From positions 1 through 34,575 of the forward strand of contig JAEEKA010000040.1 in NCBI GenBank assembly GCA_016282135.1: a stretch of DNA of 34,575 nucleotides. The letters run 5' to 3'. Shown here piece by piece: positions 14,424 to 23,960 of this stretch. The translations under genes and the position numbers were made by a program. Within the stretch, counting starts at the first letter, position 1. Every line of letters starts with the position of its first letter. Under the pieces are notes generated by a model that did not search any database, was not told the DNA's origin, and saw only the letters and a list, made by a program, of their open reading frames with translations. The stretch is from Oscillospiraceae bacterium (GTDB taxonomy: Bacteria; Bacillota; Clostridia; Oscillospirales; Oscillospiraceae).

Positions 14424-16955
14424 TTATTCTGTCTCTTCTGTTTGGGGCGCGCTTCGGTTCAGGCCGGCGGAACGGCGATTGCCCGCCGGCCCGGCAATAG
14501 AATTGATCACGCGGTCTCTTGTGTCTTCTACGGTGTAGGTTTTGCCCAGGTGATCGAACTCGCCCAGGACCCTTACGCGATAGGACGTCCGGCCGGGATC
14601 GAAGGTGGCGGAATAGCCGCCGCCGGTGACCTCCACCACAGGGGCTTCGCCGACCAGCTCGCCTCCGCTGTAGAACTGGACCCGAATCCGCAGCTTGGGA
14701 GCGGAATTCATGTTTACGTTGTATGTGTAAGAGACCTGTGTTCCGCTGCCCCAGTAAACGTCCAGCAGCTCGATCTCCGGCCACTCAAAGGGCTCGCCCT
14801 CCTCCAGCCTCCTGCGGGCCGTGACCGTTTTGGTCACGCCGTTCATCTGGTAGGAGGCGGTCATAACCAGGGTCATATCCTCATCCGCAGAGGAAGAGCA
14901 GGTAATCGTCCGCCCGTTGAGGCTTCCGCTTTCGGTAAAGGTGAAGGGACCGGCTGCGCCATAGCTCCGGCCAGCCTCGTCCACCACGCTGAAGTTGACC
15001 GTCACCGGGTTGGAGGCATGAAGGGTGATTTTGGCGCTGTAGACTACCACGCGGGAGTCCATATCGTCGACCTTGGCGGAGCTGATGCTGAGGTTCGGGG
15101 GATCGAAGGACTCCGCCGGGACGTTCAGGGTCCGGCTGGCATAGATGTTTTTCTGGGCGCCGTTTTCCGTGTAGGTGCCCACCAGGATCAGGGTTACGGA
15201 GCTGGGCCGGGTACTCCAGCGCAGGGCGGCGCTGCGGGCCGGGGAGCTCTCGGATTCCGTATGGGTGTAGGGTCCGTCGTTTCCGATGGTATCGTTGCTT
15301 TCGGAGCGGATCACAGCCGTGACCCGCAGATCCTTGGCGGAATTCAGCGTCACCCGGTAGCGGTAGCTCAGCGGCGTCACCGCCGAGCCGTTCAGGGAGG
15401 CCTCGGTAATCGCCAGGGCAGGGGCCGCGAAGGGCAGCTCCAGGGTCCTGGTAACGGTGACGGTTTTCTCCTCCCCGTCCTCCGTGTAAGTGCCGGTGAG
15501 GGTCAGGGTCACAGAGGCGGGCCGAGTGCTCCAGTCCAGGACCGCGCTGCGGTCCGGGGAGCTCTCGGATTCCGTATGGGTGTAGGGCCCGTCGGCGCCC
15601 AGGCTTTCGCCGTTGTCGGCGCTGACGGTGGCCGTAACCTCCAGGCTTTCCGCGGAATTCAGGGTCACCCGGTAGCGGTAGCGCAGCGGCGTGACGTCCG
15701 CATCGTTCACCGCCGCCTCGGTAATCTCCAGAACAGGCTCCGTAAAGGCCGGGACCTCCAGGGTCTGGCTGACGGTGACGGTCTTCTCCTCGCCCTGTTC
15801 CAGATAGGTGCCGGTCAGGATGAGGGTCAGGGAAGCGGGCCGCTGGGTCCAGGTCAGGGCAATGGCCTGCTCCGGGGACGCCTCGGAAGCGCTGTGCTCG
15901 AAGAGGCCGTCGGCGCCCAGCTCCGCCCCGTCGTCGGACTGCACGGAAGCAGTGACCCGCAGGGTTTCGGCGGAATTCAAATTGACCTCGTACTGATAGC
16001 GCAGCTGATTGGAGCCCGGACCGGTGAGCTCAGCCCCGGTGACGGTCAGAACGGGAGCCTCGAAGGGCACGTCCAGAGTCTGGGTGACCGTGAGGGTCTT
16101 TTCCTCGCCCTTTTCCAGATAAGTGCCGGTGAGGGTCAGCGTCACGGCTTCAGGCCGCTGAATCCAGCGCAATTCGACGCTCCGGACCGGAGCGCTCCCG
16201 GAGTCTGTATGGGTGTAGGGGCCGTCGGCGCCCAGGGTCTCGCCTGTGTCGGCGCGCAGCTCCGCCCGGACCTCCATCGCTTCGGCGGAATTCAGCTCGA
16301 TCTGATAGCTGTATTGCAGGGACGCGGCCTCCGGGCCGTCCAGCAGGGCCTCGGCCAGCGTCAGGGTCGGGGCGGCAAAGGGTTCCGGCTCCGTGACAGG
16401 CTTCGGCGGCCCGCTTTGCATCTCCACCTGCCGGGTGGCGCGCTTTTCCCGGATCTCCCCGTCCCGGGTATAGGTGCAGCTGATCTCCAGCACGATCCCG
16501 GAATGGTTTGCCGCGGCGGGAAGATGGATGCTCTGTGGCCCGGAGCTTGCTGCCTGCGTATAGTGGAAGGGCCCGGCTGAGGCCAGCAGCGCCCCGTCCT
16601 CGGTGCGGGCGGTGACTGTCACCTCCACGCTTTCCGCGTCATTCGGTTCAATTTCGTATTGGTATTCCAGCCGATTCGCCTCATTTTGGACGGCGAAGTC
16701 AATGCTGAGCTCCGGCTCCCGGAAGGACTCCGGCTCCACTGCCTGGGTCTTTCCGCCCGGCGAAACCAGCAGGAGGGTCACCGCGGCGACCACGGCCGCT
16801 GCGGAGGTCCAGAAGCCCCGTTTGAGATTGTTGATCCGGGCGGCCCGGACGGCAGCAACCCGTTTGTCGGTTCCGTGGTGCCTGCCGCCCCGAATTTCTT
16901 CGTAGGGCTCGGCCACCTCGGGGTATCGGTTGTCTACCTCGTATACGTCATCCAC
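14424..16955 (-). CDS. Membrane-anchored protein with seven tandem ~105-residue beta-type domains, unknown function
   Basis: 843 residues; I do not recognise the family. A charged, probably cytoplasmic N-terminus (1-47, with basic clusters at 22-46) leads to one membrane helix (about 48-65). Seven repeats follow, at about 75-189, 190-296, 297-401, 402-507, 508-612, 613-719 and 720-817. Each has a Y-x-Y-x-(I/V) strand near its first third, then LNSA, a G-A-D-G-P-Y-T-H-T turn, ESESSP, an RP-x-S/A-V-T-L strand, G-T-Y and a closing K-T-V-T-V strand. The pattern suggests Ig-like or similar beta sandwiches outside the cell. Repeats 3 and 4 are the closest pair. There is no LPXTG, catalytic motif or cysteine network. 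The start is GTG with TAGGAG seven bases before it. It heads a likely operon with mscS and topB. Confidence 0.85.
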   Translation of the reverse strand: MDDVYEVDNRYPEVAEPYEEIRGGRHHGTDKRVAAVRAARINNLKRGFWTSAAAVVAAVTLLLVSPGGKTQAVEPESFREPELSIDFAVQNEANRLEYQYEIEPNDAESVEVTVTARTEDGALLASAGPFHYTQAASSGPQSIHLPAAANHSGIVLEISCTYTRDGEIREKRATRQVEMQSGPPKPVTEPEPFAAPTLTLAEALLDGPEAASLQYSYQIELNSAEAMEVRAELRADTGETLGADGPYTHTDSGSAPVRSVELRWIQRPEAVTLTLTGTYLEKGEEKTLTVTQTLDVPFEAPVLTVTGAELTGPGSNQLRYQYEVNLNSAETLRVTASVQSDDGAELGADGLFEHSASEASPEQAIALTWTQRPASLTLILTGTYLEQGEEKTVTVSQTLEVPAFTEPVLEITEAAVNDADVTPLRYRYRVTLNSAESLEVTATVSADNGESLGADGPYTHTESESSPDRSAVLDWSTRPASVTLTLTGTYTEDGEEKTVTVTRTLELPFAAPALAITEASLNGSAVTPLSYRYRVTLNSAKDLRVTAVIRSESNDTIGNDGPYTHTESESSPARSAALRWSTRPSSVTLILVGTYTENGAQKNIYASRTLNVPAESFDPPNLSISSAKVDDMDSRVVVYSAKITLHASNPVTVNFSVVDEAGRSYGAAGPFTFTESGSLNGRTITCSSSADEDMTLVMTASYQMNGVTKTVTARRRLEEGEPFEWPEIELLDVYWGSGTQVSYTYNVNMNSAPKLRIRVQFYSGGELVGEAPVVEVTGGGYSATFDPGRTSYRVRVLGEFDHLGKTYTVEDTRDRVINSIAGPAGNRRSAGLNRSAPQTEETE

Positions 16956-17009
16956 GATCCGCTCCTACCCCCTTTCCTCCTATATAAAAAAAGATTATAT
17001 CAAGTTGGT

Positions 17010-17038
17010 ATTATTACATAAAAACGATAAAAATGCAA
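17010..17038 (-). promoter_or_regulatory. Promoter for the repeat-domain protein, mscS and topB
   Basis: On the - strand TTGCAT (17033-17038) is followed after 16-17 bases by TAATAAT. A second perfect TATAAT (16994-16999) lies downstream without a good -35. Either gives a 5' leader of roughly 30-50 bases ending in AGGAG before the GTG. Confidence 0.5.
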
Positions 17039-17111
17039 GCATCAATTCAAGATGCGGCAGGATTTCGGGGGAAATAACAATTGAACAGTTTGTGAATTCT
17101 CGAAATAGTCC

Positions 17112-17140
17112 TTGACAATTCCTGGCAACAGGTGTATATT
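17112..17140 (+). promoter_or_regulatory. Sigma-A promoter of the hrcA operon
   Basis: A perfect TTGACA (17112-17117), a 17-base spacer and TATATT (17135-17140). The CIRCE operator starts inside the -10, so HrcA bound there would block RNA polymerase directly. Confidence 0.92.
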
Positions 17141-17165
17141 GGCACTCAGAAGGAAAGAGTGCTAA
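17139..17165 (+). promoter_or_regulatory. CIRCE heat-shock operator
   Basis: TTGGCACTC, nine bases, GAGTGCTAA: the CIRCE consensus (TTAGCACTC-N9-GAGTGCTAA) with one mismatch. It is the binding site of HrcA, encoded just downstream, giving autorepression of hrcA-grpE-dnaK-dnaJ that is relieved when GroEL is occupied by unfolded protein. No second CIRCE lies before grpE, dnaK or dnaJ. Confidence 0.97.
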
Positions 17166-17205
17166 GCACTTCCGAAAACGGAGTGCCAGCGCTGGGCGCG
17201 ACGAG

Positions 17206-17256
17206 AACGGATGCTTCGCGCCGGCGCGAAGCAAGTCCTTTCGGGCGCTCAAAATG
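17206..17256. repeat. GC-rich palindromic repeat in the hrcA leader
   Basis: A perfect 20-base palindrome (GCTTCGCGCC/GGCGCGAAGC at 17213-17232) followed by TCGGGCGCTCAAAATGACG. The tail resembles the CGCTCAGAATGAC ends of a dispersed repeat type also seen in mutL (28542-28658). It lies in the 5' leader between CIRCE and the ribosome site. Confidence 0.55.
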
Positions 17257-17276
17257 ACGGGAAAGGAGCTGTTCCA

Positions 17277-18356
17277 ATGGAACTGACAGACCGGCAAAAG
17301 CAAATCCTGCGGGCCATTGTGGACATCTACGTTTCCACGGCGGAGCCCGTAGGCTCCAAGGCCGTCGCTGCCCTGCCCGACGTAAGCTGTTCCTCCGCCA
17401 CCATCCGCAACGAAATGGCGGAGCTGACCCAGATGGGCCTTCTGGAGCAGCCCCACACCTCCGCCGGACGGATTCCTTCCCCCGCCGGCTACCGGCTCTA
17501 CATTGACGAGCTGATGCAGGACTACCGGCTGAGCCTGGACGAGACTCGGAGCCTGAACGAGGCTCTGGAGCTCAAGAGCCAGGAATTCGACAAGATGATG
17601 TCCCAGGTGGGCAAGCTGGTGTCCAAAATGACCGATCTGCCCGCCTACACCGTTGCCACCCGCCGCAGTGAAGCCGTCGCCAAGCATTTTGACCTGATTA
17701 TGGCGGGCCCCGGCAGCATTATCCTGGTGCTGATGCTCTCCGACGACCAGGTGAAAAACAAGCTGATCAAGCTGCCCGTCAGCGTGTCCGAATCCGACCT
17801 GAAGCTGCTGGCCGCCGTGCTGAACGCCAGCCTGACGGACCTGACCGCCGAGGAGATCACCGGCGAGCTGCTGGAAAAGATTACCCGATCCGCGGGGCCT
17901 GCCAGCCCCCTGGCACCCCTGGTGATGGACTTCACCCTGGAATGTCTGCGCCAGCAGCACGGGGACGTCCACCTGACAGGCCAGATGCGGCTGCTGGGTC
18001 AGCCCGAATACAAGGATGCGGCCGAGAAGGCCCAGGAGGTCTTTGAAACCCTGGACGAGGACATGATCTCCAATCTGCCCGCCGTCCTGCCCAAGGACGG
18101 GCCGGTGCAGTTCCTGGTGGGCCCGGAAAACGTGGCGAAGGAACTGAAGGACACCTCCGTGGTGATGATGCGCTTCGACATCGGCGAAGGGATGCAGGGC
18201 ACCATCGGCGTGGTGGGCCCCACCCGGATGGACTACGCCAAGATCACCGCCAAGCTGGGATATTTTGCCGAAAATTTGGGCAAAATGTTCCAGAAGGGCG
18301 GAACGGCGGCGCCGCCGGCGCTTACGGACGGAACGGACGCAAGTGACAAGGAATAA
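17277..18356 (+). CDS. hrcA: Heat-inducible transcription repressor HrcA
   Basis: 359 residues starting MELTDRQKQILRAIVDIYV. The N-terminal winged helix (about 1-75) includes EPVGSKAVA, SSATIRNEMAEL and PHTSAGRIPS, all family signatures. A GAF-like central domain and the C-terminal IGVVGPTRMDYAKI motif follow. HrcA binds CIRCE and represses the chaperone genes; its activity depends on GroEL. The start at 17277 has AAAGGAG nine bases before it; the frame stays open 22 codons upstream through repeat DNA. First gene of the dnaK operon. Confidence 0.97.
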   Translation: MELTDRQKQILRAIVDIYVSTAEPVGSKAVAALPDVSCSSATIRNEMAELTQMGLLEQPHTSAGRIPSPAGYRLYIDELMQDYRLSLDETRSLNEALELKSQEFDKMMSQVGKLVSKMTDLPAYTVATRRSEAVAKHFDLIMAGPGSIILVLMLSDDQVKNKLIKLPVSVSESDLKLLAAVLNASLTDLTAEEITGELLEKITRSAGPASPLAPLVMDFTLECLRQQHGDVHLTGQMRLLGQPEYKDAAEKAQEVFETLDEDMISNLPAVLPKDGPVQFLVGPENVAKELKDTSVVMMRFDIGEGMQGTIGVVGPTRMDYAKITAKLGYFAENLGKMFQKGGTAAPPALTDGTDASDKE

Positions 18357-18375
18357 GTGAAATTTCGTTTCAATC

Positions 18376-18450
18376 GTAGGGGCGGCGTCCGCGACGCCCC
18401 GAGGCCATCCCAAAATGAAACTCACGGGCCGTCGAGACGCCGGCCCCTAC
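18376..18450. repeat. BIME-like inverted REP pair, hrcA-grpE spacer
   Basis: 75 bp with GTAGGGGC at the left end and GCCCCTAC at the right end. Each end is a GTAG followed by an imperfect hairpin (GGCGTCCGCGACGCC; GGGCCG/CGGCCC), with a linker of about 20 bases between. Same family as 7904, 23862 and 33546. Confidence 0.85.
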
Positions 18451-18477
18451 GCAACAAAACGCAAAGGAATGATAGCC

Positions 18478-19038
18478 ATGTCCAAGAAAGATAAGGAAAA
18501 GAAAAACCCCGAGGCTGAAGAAGCTCAGGCGGCTGTAGAGGCAGTTCCCGCAGAGGAAACGCCTGCCGAGGAGACTCCCGCCGCGGAGGCTCCCCAGGAA
18601 ACGGAGCTGGAACAGGCCCAGAAGGCTCTGGCCGCGAAGCAGGATCAATACCTCCGGCTGGCGGCGGAGTACGACAACTTCCGCAAGCGCAGCATCAAGG
18701 AAAAGGACGCCCGCTACGCCGATGCCAAGGCTGACACCGTGGCGAAGTTCCTGCCCGTCTACGATAACCTGGAACGGGCTCTGGCCAACGAAACTAGCGA
18801 CGAGGCCTACAAAAAAGGCGTAGAGTTGATTATGATCGAGCTGAAAAAGATCATGGCCGGTCTGGGCGTAGAAGAATTCGGAGAGAAGGGCGATCCCTTC
18901 GACCCCAACGCCCACAACGCCGTGATGCACATAGAGAGCGAGGAACTGGGAGAGAACGTCATCGCCCAGGTCTTCCAAAAGGGTTTCCGCATCGGCGAGA
19001 AGGTCATCCGCCACGCTGTGGTGCAGGTGGCCAATTAG
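18478..19038 (+). CDS. grpE: Nucleotide exchange factor GrpE
   Basis: 186 residues. An acidic, low-complexity N-terminus (about 1-45, rich in E, A and P) is followed by the long coiled coil and the conserved EYDNFRKRSIKEK, FLPVYDNLERAL, FDPNAHNAVMH and KGFRIGEKVIRHAVVQV. GrpE releases ADP from DnaK and acts as a thermosensor in the cytoplasm. The start at 18478 has AAAGGA before it; an upstream in-frame ATG at 18415 would add only repeat-encoded residues. Second gene of the heat-shock operon, 121 bases after hrcA because of the inserted repeat. Confidence 0.96.
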   Translation: MSKKDKEKKNPEAEEAQAAVEAVPAEETPAEETPAAEAPQETELEQAQKALAAKQDQYLRLAAEYDNFRKRSIKEKDARYADAKADTVAKFLPVYDNLERALANETSDEAYKKGVELIMIELKKIMAGLGVEEFGEKGDPFDPNAHNAVMHIESEELGENVIAQVFQKGFRIGEKVIRHAVVQVAN

Positions 19039-19044
19039 GCGCCT

Positions 19045-19168
19045 GCAGGGACAAGCACCTGTGTCCTTCAGGGATGTCGCTTGTCCGCGGACGAGCAATG
19101 CTCGTCCCTACGGACTCTGAACGCTGAACTCTGAACTCTGAACCCCACAGCGGCGCACAGTGTGCGCC
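19045..19168. repeat. REP-like hairpins and heptamers, grpE-dnaK spacer
   Basis: In order: GGACAAGC...GCTTGTCC with a 22-base insertion in its loop and a GCAG foot (19048-19086); GGACGAGCA/TGCTCGTCC with GTAG on the - strand (19089-19111); 7-base units of CTGAACT type (19115-19145); and GGCGCACA/TGTGCGCC without a GTAG (19152-19168). Confidence 0.8.
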
Positions 19169-19203
19169 ATATCAACTTTGTTAAACCATACACTTTCATA
19201 TAG

Positions 19204-21051
<1,848 letters not shown>

Positions 21052-21056
21052 TATCA

Positions 21057-21156
21057 GGCAATAGCTGAATAGGCAATAGGCAATAGGAGAACGACGGGAG
21101 ATTCGTATTTTTCGCAACTCCCGCCCCCTATTGCCTAATGCCTGATGCCTATTGCC
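21057..21156. repeat. Long hairpin built from heptamers, dnaK-dnaJ spacer
   Basis: Left arm with 7-base AGGCAAT units (21057-21088), right arm with complementary CTATTGC/CTAATGC units (21128-21156). Inside lies a second stem CGGGAG/CTCCCG. The RNA could fold into one extended hairpin of about 100 bases between the two cistrons. Confidence 0.8.
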
Positions 21157-21181
21157 TTATTTCACCTGTGAGGTGATCCAA

Positions 21182-22333
21182 ATGGCGAACGAAAACAAGA
21201 GAGATTATTACGAGGTCCTGGGCGTGGAGAAGAACGCCGCGGCGGACCAGATCAAGCGGGCCTACCGCAAGCTGGCGGCCAAATACCACCCGGACGTGAA
21301 CCACGAGGCGGACGCCGAGGCAAAATTCAAGGAAATCAACGAGGCCTACGAGGTTCTGTCCAACGACGAGAAACGGCAGCTCTACGATCAGTACGGCTTC
21401 GCGGGCGTCGACCCCAACTTCGCCGCGTCCCAGGGGGGAGGCAATCCCTTCAGCGGATTCGGCGGATTTGGCGGTTTCGGCGGTTTTGGGGATATATTCA
21501 GCGACTTCTTCGGCGGCGGCAGTACCCGCAGCAGCGGCGGCAGCCGTGCCGCCAGGGGTGAAAACGTGGTGGTGCAGGTGGAGGTCAGCTTCGAGGAGGC
21601 CGCCTTCGGCTGCAAGAAGGACGTGAACGTCTCCCGGATCGAGACCTGCGACCAGTGCCGGGGCTCCGGCTGCGCCGAGGGCACCCAGCCTGAGACCTGC
21701 CCCCAGTGCCGGGGCTCCGGTCAGGTGCGCACCACCCAGAGCTTCATGGGCATGACCATGCAGTCCACCGCCGCCTGTCCCACCTGCGGCGGCCGGGGCA
21801 AGCTCATCAAGACCCCCTGCACCCGCTGCAAGGGCAAGGGCCGGATCAAGCGCACGGTGAAGCAGACCGTGGAGATTCCGGCGGGCATCGACGACAATCA
21901 GGCCTTCCGCATTTCCGGCCAGGGCAGCGCCGGGGCCAACGGCGGCCCCAGCGGCGATCTGATGGTCAACGTCCGCATCCGGCCCCACAGCCTGTTCACT
22001 CGGGAGGGCAGCGACGTCTACTGCGAAATGCCCATTTCCTTTGCCCAGGCCGCCTGCGGCGCGGACATCGAGGTTCCCACTCTGGACGGCAAGGTGCGCT
22101 ACAACGTCCCCGAGGGGACCCAGACCGGCACCACCTTCCGGCTCAAGGGCAAGGGCATCCCCTACGTGGGCTATAAGAACCGGGGCGACCAGTACGTCAC
22201 CGTGGTGGTGGAGACCCCCACCCGGCTCAGCAAGGAGCAGAAGGACCTGCTGCGGCAATTCGACGCCGCCACGGAAAAATCCCAGCCCAAGAAAAAATCC
22301 TTCTTCGACAAGATGAAGCAGATTTTTGAATAA
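21182..22333 (+). CDS. dnaJ: Chaperone protein DnaJ (Hsp40)
   Basis: 383 residues. The J domain has RDYYEVLGV and the HPD triad in KYHPDVNHE. The Gly/Phe region (about 80-115) has repeats of FGGFGGF. Four zinc-finger repeats follow: CDQCRGSG, CPQCRGSG, CPTCGGRG and CTRCKGKG. The C-terminal substrate domain has PAGIDDNQAFRISGQG. DnaJ delivers clients to DnaK and stimulates its ATPase. The start at 21182 has GAGGTGA before it; the frame extends ten codons further without a ribosome site. Last gene of the operon, followed by a strong terminator. Confidence 0.98.
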   Translation: MANENKRDYYEVLGVEKNAAADQIKRAYRKLAAKYHPDVNHEADAEAKFKEINEAYEVLSNDEKRQLYDQYGFAGVDPNFAASQGGGNPFSGFGGFGGFGGFGDIFSDFFGGGSTRSSGGSRAARGENVVVQVEVSFEEAAFGCKKDVNVSRIETCDQCRGSGCAEGTQPETCPQCRGSGQVRTTQSFMGMTMQSTAACPTCGGRGKLIKTPCTRCKGKGRIKRTVKQTVEIPAGIDDNQAFRISGQGSAGANGGPSGDLMVNVRIRPHSLFTREGSDVYCEMPISFAQAACGADIEVPTLDGKVRYNVPEGTQTGTTFRLKGKGIPYVGYKNRGDQYVTVVVETPTRLSKEQKDLLRQFDAATEKSQPKKKSFFDKMKQIFE

Positions 22334-22337
22334 GCAT

Positions 22338-22371
22338 CGGCCAGCCTCCGGGGAGGCTGGCCGAATTTTTT
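22338..22371 (+). terminator. Rho-independent terminator of the dnaK operon
   Basis: An 11-bp perfect stem CGGCCAGCCTC/GAGGCTGGCCG with a CGGG loop, then AATTTTTT. It starts four bases after the dnaJ stop and separates the heat-shock operon from the miaB promoter. Confidence 0.95.
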
Positions 22372-22380
22372 ATGAAAAAC

Positions 22381-22409
22381 TTGCTTTTTTTCTTGGAAGA
22401 TGCTACAAT
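22381..22409 (+). promoter_or_regulatory. Promoter of the miaB-mutS gene cluster
   Basis: TTGCTT (22381-22386), a 17-base spacer and TACAAT (22404-22409), with TGC directly before the -10 (extended -10). It lies between the dnaJ terminator and miaB, about 50 bases before the start codon. Confidence 0.8.
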
Positions 22410-22458
22410 ATATTGAATTATTGTGGGTTACTGTCCCCATATCATGGAGGGAACGAAT

Positions 22459-23865
22459 TTGGAACGGAAAACACCCCTGATTTCTCAAGAAGACCTGCGG
22501 CGGCAGGAGGAGATCAGCGACTATATCAAGGGCTGGTGGCAGAGCCAGGGGATCACCCCTGTGGCCTACGTGGAGACCTACGGCTGCCAGCAGAACGAGG
22601 CGGACTCGGAGCAGATCCGGGGCATTCTGGAGCGCTGCGGTTACGGTCTGACGGACCATGCCGAGGGGGCTGACTTGATTGTCATCAACACCTGCGCCAT
22701 CCGGGAGCACGCCGCCCAGCGGGTCTTCGGCAACGTGGGGGCTCTGGTGCACACCAAGCGCCGCCACCCGGGGCAGAAAATCTTCGTCTGCGGCTGCATG
22801 ATGGGCAAGCCGGAGATTTCCGAGCGGATGAAGAAGTCCTATCCCCACGTGGACGGGATTTTCTCCCCCCACCACCTCTGGCAGCTTCCCGAGCATCTCT
22901 ACCGGGTGCTGATCCGGCACCGGAAGGCCTACGCGGTGGAGGACTCCGCCGGGGCCATTGCCGAGGGCCTGCCCATGGTGCGCACCAACACCATCAAGGC
23001 CTGGGTCAGCATTATGTACGGCTGCAACAATTTCTGCTCCTACTGCATCGTCCCCTACGTCCGGGGCCGGGAGCGGAGCCGTCTGCCGGAGGACATTCTG
23101 GCGGAATGCAAAGACCTGATTGCCAAGGGCTACAAGGAAATCACCCTTCTGGGGCAAAACGTCAACTCCTACGGCAAGGACCTGGGCCTTGGCGTGGACT
23201 TTGCCGACCTTTTGGGGCAGATCGCGGAGCTGGAGGGGGACTTTGTCCTGCGCTTTATGACCTCCCACCCCAGGGACGCCAGCCACAAGCTCTTTGACAC
23301 CATGGCCTCCCATGACAAAATCGCCAAGCAGTTCCACCTGCCCTTCCAGTCCGGCAATGATCGGATTCTGAAGGCCATGAACCGCCACTACAACCGGGCC
23401 CAATACCTGGAGCTGATCGAATACGGCCGGAAGCTGATGCCGGAAATCGTCTTCACCTCCGACGTGATCGTGGGCTTCCCCGGAGAGACCGAGGAAGAGT
23501 TTGAGGACACCGTGAGCCTGATTGAGCAGGTGCGCTACGAAGCCCTGTTCACCTTCATCTATTCCCCCCGGCCCGGCACCCCGGCGGCGGAAATGCCCGA
23601 CCCCACCCCCAAGGAAGAGAAAAACCGCCGCTTTGACCGGCTGCTGGCCGTCCAGAACGCCATCTCCGAGGAGAAGCACAAGGCCCTGGTCGGCAAGACC
23701 CTCCGGGTCCTGGTGGACGGCAGGGACGGCGACAAACTCACCGCCCGCACCGACGGCGGCCGCTTGGTGCGTCTGGAGGGCGGCGACGAGCTGATGGGGC
23801 AGTTTATTACCGTTACCATCACCGACGCAAGCACCTGGTCGCTGATCGGCGCAGTCACCGCGTAG
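22459..23865 (+). CDS. miaB: tRNA-2-methylthio-N6-dimethylallyladenosine synthase
   Basis: 468 residues from TTG. The N-terminal UPF0004 domain holds three cluster cysteines (YGCQQNE, NTCAIREHA, CGCMM), the radical-SAM domain has CNNFCSYC, and a TRAM domain closes the protein (VLVDGRDGD...). MiaB adds the 2-methylthio group to i6A37 of tRNAs, downstream of MiaA, whose gene is further along the same strand. I prefer the TTG at 22459 because GGAGGG lies exactly seven bases before it; the in-frame ATG at 22444 would overlap that site and has none of its own. The stop TAG lies in the GTAG of the following repeat. Confidence 0.95.
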   Translation: MERKTPLISQEDLRRQEEISDYIKGWWQSQGITPVAYVETYGCQQNEADSEQIRGILERCGYGLTDHAEGADLIVINTCAIREHAAQRVFGNVGALVHTKRRHPGQKIFVCGCMMGKPEISERMKKSYPHVDGIFSPHHLWQLPEHLYRVLIRHRKAYAVEDSAGAIAEGLPMVRTNTIKAWVSIMYGCNNFCSYCIVPYVRGRERSRLPEDILAECKDLIAKGYKEITLLGQNVNSYGKDLGLGVDFADLLGQIAELEGDFVLRFMTSHPRDASHKLFDTMASHDKIAKQFHLPFQSGNDRILKAMNRHYNRAQYLELIEYGRKLMPEIVFTSDVIVGFPGETEEEFEDTVSLIEQVRYEALFTFIYSPRPGTPAAEMPDPTPKEEKNRRFDRLLAVQNAISEEKHKALVGKTLRVLVDGRDGDKLTARTDGGRLVRLEGGDELMGQFITVTITDASTWSLIGAVTA

Positions 23866-23938
23866 GGGGCGGCGTCCGCGACGCCCCGCAGGGATTCGTT
23901 CGAAAAAGCTTCGGGCCGTCGAGGACGCCGGCCCCTAC
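23862..23938. repeat. BIME-like inverted REP pair, miaB-mutS junction
   Basis: 77 bp, GTAGGGGG at the left and CCCCTAC at the right, with hairpins GGCGTCCGCGACGCC and GGGCCG/CGGCCC-type at the two ends. Its first GTAG supplies the TAG stop of miaB. Confidence 0.85.
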
Positions 23939-23960
23939 ATCCTCAACCGGAGGTTATACC

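Larger units (their letters stand above)
16956..17276. other. Divergent control region between the repeat-protein gene and hrcA
   Basis: About 320 bases without a gene. The left half is AT-rich and holds the leftward promoter (17010-17038). The right half holds the hrcA promoter, CIRCE and a GC-rich hairpin leader. Gene direction switches here from - to +. Confidence 0.85.

Noticed and set aside
13488..16580. 1030-codon open frame on the + strand across mscS and the repeat-domain gene
   Set aside because: It spans two genes on the other strand. The - strand has ribosome sites, a signal-anchor and periodic domain motifs; the + frame has only composition bias that repeats because the opposite gene is repetitive.
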